Source: Branchipolynoe longqiensis (lineage: Eukaryota > Annelida > Polychaeta > Phyllodocida > Polynoidae). From it: a DNA stretch of 64,000 bases. The notes below the pieces were generated by a model. The model did not search any database. It had not been told where the DNA came from and worked only from the letters and a program-made list of their open reading frames with translations. Made by a program: the position numbers and the translations under genes. Shown one piece after another: positions 23,230 through 33,727 of the stretch. The DNA lies in assembly GCA_030323885.1 (NCBI GenBank), contig CM059192.1, positions 1,309,001-1,373,000 of the forward strand, in the 5' to 3' direction. Every line of letters starts with the position of its first letter. The stretch's first letter is position 1.

Positions 23230-25395
23230 TCAATTGAGGTCTGACTGCTTATTGTTATTGAACAGATTGAGGTTCTGACTGCTTATTGTTATTGAACAGA
23301 TTGAGGTTCTGACTGCTTATTGTTATTGAACAGATTGAAGTTCTGACTGCTTATTGTTATTGAACAGATTGAGGTTCTGACTGCTTATTGTTATTGAACA
23401 GATTGAGGTTCTGACTGCTTAATGTTATTGAACAGATTTGAGGTTCTGTCTACTTATTGTTATTGAACAGATTGAAGTTCTGACTGCTTATTGTTATTGA
23501 ACAGATTGAGGTTCTGACTGCTTATTGTTATTGGACAGATTGAGGTTCTGACTGCTTATTGTTATTGAACAGATTTAGGTTCTGTCTACTTATTGTTATT
23601 GAACAGATTGAGGTTCTGACTGCTTATTGTTATTGAACAGATTGAAGTTCTGACTGCTTATTGTTATTGAACAGATTGAGGTCTGACTGCTTATTGTTAT
23701 TGAACAGATTTAGGTTCTGTCTACTTATTGTTATTGAACAGATTGAGGTTCTGACTGCTTATTGTTATTGAACAGATTGAAGTTCTGACTGCTTATTGTT
23801 ATTGCACAGATTGAGGTTCTGACTGCTTATTGTTATTGAACAGATTGAGGTTCTGACTGCTTAATGTTATTGAACAGATTTGAGGTTCTGTCTACTTATT
23901 GTTATTGAACAGATTGAGGTTCTGACTGCTTATTGTTATTGAACAGATTGAGGTTCTGACTGCTTATTGTTATTGAACAGATTGAGGTTCTGACTGCTTA
24001 TTGTTATTGAACAGATTGAGGTTCTGACTGCTTATTGTTATTGAACAGATTGAGGTTCTGACTGCTTATTGTTATTGGACAGATTGAGGTTCTGACTGCT
24101 TATTGTTATTGAACAGATTGAGGTTCTGACTGCTTATTGTTATTGAACAGATTGAGGTTCTGACTACTTATTGTTATTGAACAGATTGAGGTTCTGACTG
24201 CTTAATGTTATTGAACAGATTTGAGGTTCTGTCTACTTATTGTTATTGAACAGATTGAGGTTCTGACTGCTTATTGTTATTGAACGGATTGAGGTTCTGA
24301 CTGCTTATTGTTATTGGACAGATTGAGGTTCTGTCTACTTATTGTTATTGAACAGATTTGAGGTTCTGTCTACTTATTGTTATTGAACAGATTGAGGTTC
24401 TGACTGCTTATTGTTATTGCACAGATTGAGGTTCTGACTGCTTATTGTTATTGAACAGATTTAGGTTCTGTCTACTTATTGTTATTGAACAGATTGAGGT
24501 TCTGACTGCTTATTGTTATTGAACAGATTGAGGTTCTGACTGCTTATTGTTATTGAACAGATTGAGGTTCTGACTGCTTATTGTTATTGAACAGATTGAG
24601 GTTCTGACTGCTTATTGTTATTGAACAGATTGAGGTTCTGTCTACTTATTGTTATTGAACAGATTGAGGTTCTGACTGCTTATTGTTATTGAACAGATTG
24701 AGGTTCTGACTGCTTATTGTTATTGAACAGATTGAGGTTCTGTCTACTTATTGTTATTGAACAGATTTGAGGTTCTGTCTACTTATTGTTATTGAACAGA
24801 TTTGAGGTTCTGTCTACTTATTGTTATTGAACAGATTGAGGTTCTGACTGCTTATTGTTATTGCACAGATTGAGGTTCTGACTGCTTATTGTTATTGAAC
24901 AGATTGAGGTTCTGTCTACTTATTGTTATTGAACAGATTTGAGGTTCTGACTGCTTATTGTTATTGAACAGATTGAGGTTCTGACTGCTTATTGTTATTG
25001 AACAGATTGAGGTTCTGACTGCTTATTGTTATTGCACAGATTGAGGTTCTGACTGCTTATTTTTATTGAACAGATTTGAGGTTCTGTCTACTTATTGTTA
25101 TTGCACAGATTGAGGTTCTGTCTACTTATTGTTATTGCACAGATTGAGGTTCTGGCTGCTTATTGTTATTGAGCAGATTGAGGTTCTGACTGCTTATTGT
25201 TATTGAACAGATTTAGGTTCTGACTGCTTAATGTTATTGAACAGATTTGAGGTTCTGTCTACTTATTGTTATTGAACAGATTGAGGTTCTGACTGCTTAT
25301 TGTTATTGAACAGATTTAGGTTCTGTCTACTTATTGTTATTGAACAGATTGAGGTTCTGACTGCTTATTGTTATTGCACAGATTGAGGTTCGGAC
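23230..25395. repeat. 34-bp minisatellite, about 64 copies
   Basis: The unit is TGAGGTTCTGACTGCTTATT plus GTTATTGAACAGAT. A variant with TCTGTCTACTTATTG recurs at irregular intervals of a few units, indicating higher-order amplification. Every unit has a stop in the relevant frames, so no long frames exist. Confidence 0.96.
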
Positions 25396-25399
25396 TGCT

Positions 25400-25460
25400 T
25401 ACAGTTATCTAGATTTGATTCTACATATCTAACTTGGATACTGATACACTTATTAAGCAG
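25400..25460 (-). mobile_element. M-TTAA MITE fragment
   Basis: TCTAGATTTGATTCTACATA and CTAACTTGGATACTGATACA match the family interior in minus orientation (compare 4793-4840). It abuts the end of the 34-bp array. Confidence 0.6.
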
Positions 25461-26068
25461 GTTCAGTGCCTGCCGCCATTCCCTGTTGACGTCGCCCAAC
25501 ACGTGACCTGTCTTGGTTGAATCTGGGCAGTCTGTTCAAGTGATGCGCGTTGAATACATGGTAACCATGTCTGTTTCTTTGTTTACTTCAGGTGAGTTCC
25601 TCTGCCTGCTGCAGGGCGGCGTTAGTCGGCAGAGATTCTGTGAGACGCTGTAACGTCACACGCAGCAGGTAACATTCCATGAGGTGCCATGATGTCAGAT
25701 AGCACAGAATGGGTTATTTGTGCTCCAACCCCGTATGTTCAGGACTATTAGACTAAGTATCCCATGCCCACCCTTTGTGGTTCTAGCTACATTCTTTTAC
25801 GGCAATATTTAGTAAGGATATAGAATTTAAAATCTTAGAAATGCTAAGTGCATTACAGTTAGAACTACTGAAAATAGCCATGATATAATCGGTGTAGTCC
25901 CCCGGGACAGTGTCAGTCCCTACCGCCTGGGTTAGATTTCAAATAGACCATTCTGTGACGTCATGCAGGGAAGTGATTGGTGGAATTATACGGTTATAAG
26001 CAGTAACGATAGAGCTTCAAATTCACTATTAGTATTAGTCAAAGTAGGCATGGTCATACTTCCCCTGT
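25461..26068. other. Unassigned sequence
   Basis: No tandem repeat, SINE or coding family was recognised. The text TTACTTCAGGTGAGTTCC at about 25583 looks like an acceptor and a donor side by side, but nothing supports an exon. Confidence 0.45.
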
Positions 26069-26481
26069 GATAAAAGATTCCCCCGTACTTCCGGTACACG
26101 GGTGAAAACCAACCCATTAGCAAAACTGGTGAAGAATTTCGACATGCTGGGGAAATTAACTGAGCTGGTAAATTCTTAATTTAAGAAGCACAATATATTC
26201 TTTATGTACGTCTTCATATTTACCCGCTACTTTTGAGTTGGAAAATATAATAAAACATATACTCTAAAGCAATTTAGAAGTGAAATCGACGGTGTTCTAT
26301 GGCCGCCATCTTGTCTTTTTGCATTCTCTCCCATTTCATCAACTCTGTGCCGATATAAGTATCCATTTGATACTGGAGGCAGGCATTGTACTTTCTGTTC
26401 CATACTAAAGCTATTTTCGCCCGTATTTACACGACGTTGTCGTTCACCCCTGTACTACAAGTACCGGGTGAATCTTGTATC
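26069..26481 (-). mobile_element. M-GATA MITE, copy 1
   Basis: About 413 bp with ends GATAAAAGATTCCCCCGTAC and ACCGGGTGAATCTTGTATC. Shared interior blocks, inverted relative to the copy at 27865, include GCCGCCATCTTGTCTTTTTG and CAACTCTGTGCCGATATAAG. TA follows on the right. No transposase frame is present. Its orientation is opposite to the copy at 27865. Confidence 0.85.
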
Positions 26482-26933
26482 TAACTTCCCCCGTGAACTG
26501 GTATTGCAGCGAACTGCTTCTTTATTGCCCTTCTCTATAATTAGTGACCCGAGCGTAAACGCGTGGTTCAGTTCTATTTCATTGAAAAAGCCTAATCCAC
26601 TGCGTAAGTATTCATTGCCCTACGCCACTCTAACAGCGTTGTTACGGCTGAATGACCCGAATAGTCACAGCTTGACCGCAGAGACCCTCAGCCTTGATTG
26701 GCTCCCTGAGAATAGTTCTTTGAAGATATTCAACCTCCTAATGGGCATATTCGATCATGATAAGTGTGAATAAGTAAAGTCGCGTCGGCCATGTTTGCTG
26801 CCCTTTAATGTCTTATCTGAGGCATGAGGTCAGAGGTCACCCTTCAAGTCGACATATATATATATATGCGATGTATAAGAATTATACAAATGTAAATAAT
26901 CCGAGGGTCCTCTCGCTATCTATTAGTATTAAT
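26482..26933. other. Unassigned sequence with a 101-codon frame
   Basis: The plus frame 26468-26773 begins inside the end of the MITE and reads into unique sequence. I recognise no domain in it. A short (TA)n lies near 26855. Host coding exon content cannot be excluded but is not supported. Confidence 0.4.
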
Positions 26934-27050
26934 AGCATTGTGGGGGGGGGGGTGATGAAAATGGGAAATATTGCGCCTAGAGCGGGACTCGAACCAACAT
27001 CGCTTTGCACTCCGGGCCAGTGTGCTAACCATCACAGCACCTTGGCCCCA
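26934..27050 (-). mobile_element. S3 SINE head, joined to S1
   Basis: It starts with a G run and GATGAAAATGGGAAATATTG, then GCGGGACTCGAACCAACATC and GGGCCAGTGTGCTAACCATC. It is cut where CCATGACCTGATTTCCCACT of an S1 copy begins. Confidence 0.78.
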
Positions 27051-27495
27051 TGACCTGATTTCCCACTCAGTCACATTATCCTGATACTGAGCTAACCAGT
27101 CCTTGCCATATCCTATTAATGCCGAGCGCCAGGCTAGGTAGCAACAAGTATCAATTGCTACGGGATGGCAGAATGAGTTAGAGCGCCTGTCTCCCGTGTT
27201 GGTAGATCGTGGGATCGTGGGTTCGAATCCTAGTCGAGTCAAACCAATGACTTAAAAATTGATACTTGTCACTTCCTAGCCAGACGCTCAGCATTACTAG
27301 GATAGGGTAAGGAGCAGTGGAATGAAGAAGACCAGTCGTCTGTGACTGAAATTTCCCCTGCTTAAACAACTAATGTACCAACAACAACAAAAAGTCATTG
27401 GTTTGACTCGACCAAGATTCGAAGTCGCGACCTTCTGCATGGGAAGCCTGCGGTCTGCCGATTCGACTAGCGCGTCCGGTCTCTCCAAAGCAGTG
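27047..27495 (-). mobile_element. S1 SINE, interrupted by another SINE
   Basis: The left part is CACATTATCCTGATACTGAG through GACAAGTATCAATTG-like sequence (27047-27160). The right part resumes at about 27394 with GTCATTGGTTTGACTCGACC and a head ending in GATTCGACTAGCGCGTCC. The two halves are contiguous in other S1 copies, so the intervening 233 bp are an insertion. Confidence 0.82.
27161..27393 (+). mobile_element. S1-variant SINE with alternative 3' half, nested
   Basis: A tRNA-like head with A box TGGCAGAATGAG at 27166-27177 and a perfect B box GGTTCGAATCC at 27220-27230. These are the internal RNA polymerase III promoter elements. The body carries GTCAAACCAATGAC, then switches to GGAATGAAGAAGACCAGTCG and GCTTAAACAACTAATGTACC before a CAACAACAACAAA tail. 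The body-to-tail switch also occurs at 12341, so it is a real subfamily. Confidence 0.85.
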
Positions 27496-27864
27496 ACCTC
27501 TTGAGTAATGACTCAGGGCCTGGTTGATCGCTTGGAGTCGCAGGGTAAGGACCTTGTATATTTACTGTTTGTTTTACGCACACACACTTGACAACTTCAT
27601 ACTAACAGTTTCCCGACAATTTCCGCCAAGATTACAACGTAAGCCATCAAAAGGGCTCCATATTAATCTCTTTTCTTTTACAGCTTAACCATAAAAATAA
27701 TAAGTTCAATTCGATATTGAACTCACGTCATACTAATATCAATCTTTTGTTTTTAAACGAAATTATAATTATACTTTTTATAGTGTTAAAATGTCAGCGG
27801 TACAGTGAGTGGCGGGTACAGTGTGCGGGATGGTGGCGCCACCATCGGAGCTGGGGTTAGGGTA
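27496..27864. other. Unassigned AT-rich sequence
   Basis: No recognised repeat or gene. Just before the MITE it contains GGGGTTAGGGTA, only a fragment resembling telomeric repeat. Confidence 0.5.
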
Positions 27865-28253
27865 GATAAAAGATTCACCCGGTACTTGTAGTACACGGGT
27901 GAACGACAACGTAGTCTAAACCCTGGCGAAAATAGCTTTAGTATGGAACAGGGAGTAGAATGTCTGCCTCCAGTATCAAATGGATACTTATATCGGCACA
28001 GAGTTGATGAAATGGGAGAGAATGCAAAAAGACAAGATGGCGGCCGTAGAACGCCATCGATTTCACTTTTAAATCTTATTAAACTAGATATTATATTATA
28101 TTTTTCAATTCAAAGGTAGCGAGCTAATAATAAGACATATGTAAAGAATAATTGTTGCTTCTTACATTGTGAAATTAGGCTCTCATTTTCGACTGTTTTT
28201 ATATAGGGTTGGTATTCACCCGTATACTGCGAGTACCGGGTGAATCCTTTATC
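27865..28253 (+). mobile_element. M-GATA MITE, copy 2, flanked by TA
   Basis: A 389-bp element with ends GATAAAAGATTCACCCGGTA and TACCGGGTGAATCCTTTATC, which are inverted over about 38 bp with a few mismatches. TA occurs on both sides (27863-27864 and 28254-28255), fitting Tc1/mariner-type integration. The interior includes GACAAGATGGCGGCCGTAGA. Confidence 0.87.
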
Positions 28254-28539
28254 TAGGGTTAGGGAAGCTGGAGCAGTAGATGACTAGTCCAGATTCCATC
28301 AGTTCATGGAGCTGAGTGAGTGATGAGGGAAAGAAGGGACATGCCAGGTTATTATACTCATATAATTCTTATACAGCATATAATAAGCCAACAGATCCAT
28401 CTACTGCCCAGCCACTCTGTCATCGGCTGGGCACCTCTATTCATTAGGTCATCTATTGGTACTGCATCACCTCCCAGCGGGGTGCCAACTGTCACCAATG
28501 CCTCAGCGGCTGTTACGCTCACTCACTGTACCGCTGAAA

Positions 28540-28595
<56 letters not shown>

Positions 28596-28909
28596 AATAA
28601 TTATATATATATATATTAAAGTGAGGACGGTGTCTTTCTCGTGGTCTTTGTGTGTGAAGGTTTATTAGTAAAAAGGTCCCGCCTGGAATATGATAGACAC
28701 CGGAAGTACCTTATGAACCCACTCTTTGCTCTCCATTCGCATTTCCGGTGTCCTGTAGCCAGGTGCTTGGTGAGTGCTTCGTGGCGTGTATAGCGGGCGC
28801 CTAAGGAAGGGTGACCTTTACTGTGTTAAATGTCGTCTGCTGTCTGGTTTTGGCGAGCATATTTCGGATTGCTCTCAAATTGGACGAATCCACAAAGTGG
28901 TCGAGTCCA
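28254..28909. other. Unassigned sequence with (TA)n
   Basis: A run of TA alternation of about 75 bp occupies 28540-28617. Nothing else was recognised. The short frames at 28320 and 28774 have no family resemblance. Confidence 0.55.
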
Positions 28910-29115
28910 GTGTGGTTGGTTGGTTGTTGGAGTTTTACGTCCTGGCAACATCTAAGGTCATATCAGGATGGGTACTGTACCTGTGACAGTGCGCACTGGC
29001 GCCTTTATAGTGTTTCCCCATGGCTACTTTACAGTGCTGCCCCACTGAGAGACCAGGCCGCCAGCACCATGACCTGATATCCCACTCAGTCACATTATCC
29101 TGACACTGACCTGTA
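28910..29115 (-). mobile_element. S1 SINE 3' half
   Basis: The plus strand reads GTTGGAGTTTTACGTCCTGG, CAACATCTAAGGTCATATCA, CAGCACCATGACCTGATATC and CACATTATCCTGACACTGAC. It contains an internal partial duplication (GCGCCTTTATAGTG then TACTTTACAGTG). The head is absent. Confidence 0.82.
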
Positions 29116-29117
29116 CG

Positions 29118-29940
29118 ACTAATGCAGTATAACATAGTCGGTTATACTGGACTATTTTGGTACACACTAGTAGACAGTTATACTGGACTAATTCAGTTCA
29201 CTGGTATATAGAGTTATGCTGGATGAATCCAGTATAACACAGTAGACAGTTATACTGAACTAATCCTGTACAATGTAATACTAATAGACAGTTTTACTCG
29301 ACTAATCCAGTATAACACGGTTCAGTTATGCTGGACTATTCTGGTACACACTAGTATACAGTTATACTGCACTAATCTGGCTATAACAAAGTACAGTTAT
29401 ACTGAACTAATCCAGTACAATGTAATAGAGAGTTTTACTGGACTAATCCAGTATAACACTGTCCAGTTATGCTGGATTAATCCGGTACACACTAGTAGAC
29501 AGTTATCCTGCACTAATCCGGCTATAAGATAGTGCAGTTATAGTGAACTAATCCAGTATAACATAGTCGGTTATACTGGACTATTCTGGTACACACTAGT
29601 AGACAGTTATACTGAACTAATCCAATACAATGTAATACTAATAGACAGTTTTACTCGACTAATCCAGTATAACACGGTTCAGTTATGCTGGATTAATTCG
29701 GTACACACTAGTAGACAGTTATACTGCACTAATCCGTCTGTAACATAGTGAGTTATACTGAAACAATCCAGTATAACATAATAAGCTATACTGAATTAAT
29801 CCAATATAACACAATAGTCATACTGCACTGAACCAGTATTTATACAGTGCAGTTGGTCCAGTATAACACAGTACAGTTACACTTGACTAATCCAGTATAA
29901 CACAATGCAGTTATACCGGACTAATCCTGCACACACTAAC
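29118..29940. repeat. Hairpin-type tandem repeat (GTTATACTGGACTAATCC)
   Basis: Diverged units of 35-60 bp are built on the dyad GTTATACTGG-ACTAAT-CCAGTATAAC separated by linkers such as ACACACTAGTAGACA. The dyad means that each unit can form a stem of about 10 bp. A larger period of about 420 bp is suggested, because GTCGGTTATACTGGACTATT occurs at both 29137 and 29567. Confidence 0.88.
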
Positions 29941-30331
29941 TGACAGACAGTGTGTGGTCGCGGAGACAAGAGGCGACCTCTAGTGGGAGACAGACGTTTG
30001 CAAACCGGTCACACCAGACGGCATTTATCCACTCCTTTTTTACTGCATTCCTGCACTACGCCCTACGCCACCAGGGGGCGCGGTCGTCTATATCTAGGCC
30101 GCGGAAGATTCCAGGACTTCTGACCTCGGCATTCTGATGTTTTTGGCCGCCTCCGGTACTTGGCGTTTTTCTGTGGGTGGTTTCAAAACGAGGCTTCCAT
30201 TTGTCCGCGTGTGGAGAAGGGTTGCCAACCCTTACGGTTTCGCCGTAAGGTGTACAATATTTTATGTCCCATCATCACCTTATGCCGTCATCATCATGCT
30301 GTCGGTCGCGATGCGACAAAGACTGCTTTCA
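29941..30331. other. Unassigned sequence upstream of LINE tails
   Basis: The part 30260-30331 is probably the 3' untranslated end of the adjacent minus-strand LINE remnant (CATCATCACCTTATGCCGTC, then CATCATCATGCT). The rest is unassigned. Confidence 0.45.
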
Positions 30332-30545
30332 TTACTTGACTGCCGCTCTCCATTTAGCTCTCTGCTGTGAGAGTTGCGTCCATGAGTCGGTCTTAATGTC
30401 TCTCAGCTTCAGGTTTCTCTTGATGGTATCTTTGAACCGGAGACGGGGGCACCCTCTCTTTCTGTAGCCAGAAGACAGTTGAGAATAGAGGATCTGCTTT
30501 GCTTTTTTTGCTTTGGTAGCCTGTCTGGCCGTACGATACGATTAA
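30332..30545 (-). pseudogene. Non-LTR retrotransposon ORF C-terminal remnant
   Basis: The minus strand encodes RLPKQ, then after a frameshift in an A-run ILYSQLSSGYRKRG, PRLRFKDTIKRNLK and WTQLSQQRAKWRAAVK before a TAA stop at 30332-30334. This tail pattern (small basic linker, RxRFKDxxKRxLK, W-rich end) is common at the C-terminus of LINE reverse transcriptase proteins in aquatic animals. No catalytic domain remains. The upstream side abuts the 3' end of another LINE remnant. Confidence 0.72.
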
Positions 30546-30551
30546 TCATCA

Positions 30552-30899
30552 TCAATGGGTGCCGTCTTCTCGAAGAAGGTTGGCTGCAATGGACCTCCAT
30601 CTCTTCCTGTCATTCGTTCCTCTCACGCATTCCGCATAGCTCATTGCTGTCCACTCAGTGATGTTGTCCATCCATGTTGTTCTCCTTCTCCCTCTTGGTC
30701 TTTTCCCTTCTATCTTCCCTTCCAGTATTCTTATCTGTGATTCCTGGTGTCGTATCATGTGGCCAAAGTATTTAATTTTTCTGTTTTTGATCGTTTGTAT
30801 TATCTGTCTCTTTATTTTCATTCTTGTTAGGACCTCCACGTTGCTTATCATTGCTGTCCATGGAATTTTTAACATTCTACGATTAATATAGTCATATTA
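30552..30899 (-). pseudogene. RTE-like endonuclease-reverse transcriptase C-terminal remnant
   Basis: The frame reads RRMLKIPWTAMISNVEVL, IKYFGHMIRHQES, ILEGKIEGKRPRGRRRTTW and MDNITEWTAMSYAECV before its stop. The sequence YxGHxxR, GKIxGKRxxGRRRxxW is typical of the region after the RT palm in RTE-like LINEs. A stop precedes the frame, and the RT and endonuclease are missing, so it is a 5'-truncated dead copy. The 3' end, a GATGATGATTAAT tail, matches the copy at 38426-38655. Confidence 0.83.
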
Positions 30900-31148
30900 T
30901 TTCAATCTTAGGGATTATTGTGGAGAACAGTCGGTGACGTTGTTTTTGTGCGGAATTGTATGTACATGGAATTGTATGTACACATCTATTTGAGTTTTGT
31001 GCAATACAAAGTGTTATCCTGTCTCAGTCTGCGTTGCTTTGTTGTCTTCTTGTCTCAATCCGCATTGCAAAATAACAATATATATAGATCCAGCCAGAAT
31101 TATTTTTTAGCAGAAAATAATGTAGAGACCGATTATAGAGAAGATTTT

Positions 31149-31450
31149 GTTTTGTTTTGTTGTTTCACGTCCTAGCATATCAGGATGGGTACCGACTTGT
31201 GATGGGGGTGCGCTCATGGTGACTTTATAGTGCTGACCCACTGGGAAATCAGGCTGCTGTCACCATGACCCGATATCCGATTCAAGTCACATTATCCTGT
31301 CATTGAGCTAACCAGCCCTTGCCCTATCCTAGTAATGCCGAGCGGCAGGCTAGGAAGCGACACGTGTCAATTTTAAAGTCATTGGTTTGACTCTGAACTG
31401 ACCTTCCGCACGCGAGGCCTGCGCTCTGCGGATTAGGCTACCGCGACCGC
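31149..31450 (-). mobile_element. S1 SINE, near full length
   Basis: The plus strand shows TTTTGTTGTTTCACGTCCTA, CATATCAGGATGGGTACCGA, CACATTATCCTGTCATTGAG, GTCATTGGTTTGACTC and then a degraded head ending GGATTAGGCTACCGCGACC. The TTTTGTTTTGTTG at the left corresponds to the 3' A-rich tail. Confidence 0.82.
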
Positions 31451-31830
31451 GACCTGTCCTCGAAAAGAATGTACAAATCTTTCACAGATGTGTCCAAAAT
31501 GCACCACGCAGCATCTAAGATTTTAACATTTTCCAGTGTTGGCAACCCTGCGTGTGTACGGCTAGTCACCGCGCCCAGAGGTAGCAGGTAGGCCAAGCAA
31601 AAAACAAGCTCAACCACCTGTTTCTCACCCATCTATGTGCTAATTTTGAGCCTCGTCCAACCCTTTTTATATCATAAATTTTCAAGTGAAAAGTTTTTAA
31701 ACAAGAAAAAAAATGCCACTACACTGAACATAAACAGGCACTGTGGCATGTCTGTTATATGTTGTCAAACCGGGCCCCATGGCTGAACATTAACAGGCAC
31801 TGTGGCATGTTTGTTAATTGTTGTCAAACC
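31451..31830. other. Unassigned sequence with a 58-bp duplication
   Basis: GAACATAAACAGGCACTGTG at 31726 and GAACATTAACAGGCACTGTG at 31784 begin two adjacent copies of about 58 bp. The second copy runs into the head of the next S1 SINE, and the first also ends in the start of that head (GGGCCCCATGGCTGA). Confidence 0.6.
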
Positions 31831-32135
31831 GGCCCCCATGGCCGAGTCGGTAGAGCACAGGCCCCACCTGGGAGAGATCGGGAGTTCGGTTCCCGGTCGA
31901 GTCAAACCAATGACTTATAGAATTGATTCTTGTCGCTTCCTAGCCTGGCGCTCGGCATTAATAGGATAGGGCAAGGACTGGTTAGCTCAGTGTCAGGATA
32001 ATATGACAGTGGGATATTGGGTCATGGTGGGGCAGCACTATGAAGTTGCCATGAGTGTGCACTGTCACAAGTCAGTACCTGTCCTGATATGGCCTTAGAT
32101 GTTGCCAGGATGTAAAACTCCAACAACCAACCAAC
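31831..32135 (+). mobile_element. S1 SINE, full length
   Basis: The head has A box TGGCCGAGTCGG and B-box-like GGTTCCCGGTCGAG, followed by GTCAAACCAATGAC, GCTTCCTAGCCTGGCGCTCG, GTGTCAGGATAATATGACAG, CTGATATGGCCTTAGATGTT and a CCAACAACCAACCAAC tail. One internal block of about 20 bp (the GCTGGCAGCC region) is missing. Confidence 0.87.
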
Positions 32136-32612
32136 ATGTGTTGTGGTTAAGCTCTGTTTTGTGGTCAATGACTTACATGCCGAATTTATGTCAAAACAAA
32201 ATTATAAATACCACCACTCAAAAATATCAAACCAAATAAATTACTATTTTTAAACCCACCCACCCACAATGAATTTCTAACATGTGCCTGAGAAGCAAGT
32301 TTGTTTTACTTTGGCCTTTGGAATGTTAAACGAACACTGCATGGAGAGATTGTTTACATATTCTAGACGAGAGGGCACTTTGTTAGGTCAAGTATTTTCT
32401 TTATAAGCCAATTTCATCGCCTTGAAAATAACTCGCTTAGAAAGAAGGGGAAGACAAGACAAAGTGTGATGTTAATAGCATTAACAAAAATAGAATTATG
32501 TTATATATGGGGTTATGTATAGAGACCTGTCTCTCTCACTATATATATATCTAAGGCTCTCTCTATGTGTGTTTATATATAACAAAGCTACTTACAAAAA
32601 AGGAAAGCTCAT
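32136..32612. other. Unassigned AT-rich sequence
   Basis: No family resemblance. Short TATATA runs occur near 32540. Confidence 0.5.
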
Positions 32613-32940
32613 TTTATTTAACGATGCCTCTAGAGCACATTGATTTCCGTATCATCGGCTATCGGATGTCAAACATATGATCATTCTGACATATTTCTTT
32701 GGATGAAACCTGCTGCTGCCACATAAGTTTCTCTTTCCGATAAGCAGCAAGGGGTCTTTTATATGCACTTTCCCACATTCAGGACAGCACATACCACATC
32801 ATTTGATGAACCAGTTCTGGACCACTGGTTGGAACGGGAAATAGCCCAAACCGCAAATGTGTCCACTGAGCAAGATCGATCGGATGACCCACACCTTCAC
32901 AGGTGGACACTCTATCGCCTGAGCTACGTCCCGCTGCCCT
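32613..32940 (-). mobile_element. S2 SINE with tRNA-like head
   Basis: The plus strand reads TTTATTTAACGATGCCTCTA, GAGCACATTGATTTCC, GGTCTTTTATATGCACTTTC, CCAGTTCTGGACCACTGGTT and ends CCTGAGCTACGTCCCGCT. Read on the minus strand, the end is a tRNA-like head with A-box-like TAGCTCAGGCGATAGAG. TTTAACGA-type sequence of this kind is, as I recall, frequent in mollusc genomes. Confidence 0.82.
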
Positions 32941-33087
32941 CGAAGCTACTTAGAGACCGGTTGGGAACGTCCTACCCAGTTCTCACCTCACCCCGAGAAC
33001 TGAGGCTACACAAATATCCCCCCTGTCACTGCTCAAGTTACCCTTGTATTTATACTTGTATAGTGCGTTATACATCATATATGTATA

Positions 33088-33290
33088 TGCTGCCCCACTG
33101 GGAGACCAGGCCGCCAGCACCATAACCTGGTTTCCCATTCCATCACATTATCCTGACACTGAGCTAACCAGTTCTTGCCCTATCCTATTAATGTCGAGCA
33201 CCAGGCTAGGTAGCGACAAGTATCAATTGTGTAAGTCATTGGTTTGACTCGGCGGGGTTTTCCAACTGCACCTTCTCTGCACAGGGGACC
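33088..33290 (-). mobile_element. S1 SINE, partial
   Basis: GCTGCCCCACTGGGAGACCA, CACATTATCCTGACACTGAG, GACAAGTATCAATTGTGTAA and GTCATTGGTTTGACTCGG are followed by a shortened, rearranged head. Another S1 copy in the opposite orientation starts only a few bases later, giving a head-to-head pair. Confidence 0.82.
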
Positions 33291-33292
33291 AG

Positions 33293-33640
33293 AGGGGATG
33301 GCCGAATGAGTTGAGCGTCCGTCCCCTGTTTTGGGAGATCGGGGGATTCGAACCCATGAGATCGTGTGTGCGAACCCTCGTCGAGTCAAACCAATGACTT
33401 TAAAGTTTATACTTGTCGCTTCTTAGCCTGGCACTAGGCATTACTAGGATAGGGCAAGGACGGATTTGCACAGTGTCAGGATAATGTGACTGAGTGGGAT
33501 ATTAGTTCATGGTGCTGGCAGCCTGATTTCCCAGTGGGGCAGCACTATAAAGTCGCCATGAGTGCGCACTGTCGCAAGTCGGTACCCGTCCTGATATGAC
33601 CTTAGATGTTGCTATGATGTAAAACAACAACAAACAAAAC
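33293..33640 (+). mobile_element. S1 SINE, full length with duplicated B-box region
   Basis: The A box TGGCCGAATGAG is followed by GATTCGAACCCATGAGATCG and a second B-box-like GTGCGAACCCTCGTCGAG. The body shows GTCAAACCAATGAC, CAGTGTCAGGATAATGTGAC and CTGATATGACCTTAGATGTT, with a tail AAAACAACAACAAACAAAAC. Confidence 0.87.
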
Positions 33641-33727
33641 TAGACACAGGAAACCAGCACTCTCCCTATTCGGCCATCATATCCGGTGTCGGGTGTTTGC
33701 TGCACCTGGTGGTAAATGGCGTAACTA

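Noticed and set aside
23230..25395. CRISPR-like appearance of regular 34-bp repeats
   Set aside because: Units are directly contiguous with no variable spacers, and the context is an animal genome. It is a minisatellite.
25570..25600. Possible exon-intron signals (TTTACTTCAG, GTGAGT)
   Set aside because: Acceptor and donor are adjacent with no room for an exon, and no coding frame is nearby.
27161..27240. Possible functional tRNA gene (A and B boxes present)
   Set aside because: The box spacing and sequence belong to a SINE head shared by many copies, each followed by the same non-tRNA body. No convincing anticodon arm and acceptor pairing were seen.
27850..28262. Telomere-like GGGTTAGGG on both sides of the M-GATA MITE
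   Set aside because: Only one or two imperfect copies occur. They are more simply chance or part of the flanks; no telomeric array is present.
30264..30740. Plus-strand frames over the LINE remnants
   Set aside because: They are antisense shadows of clear reverse-transcriptase-derived frames on the minus strand.
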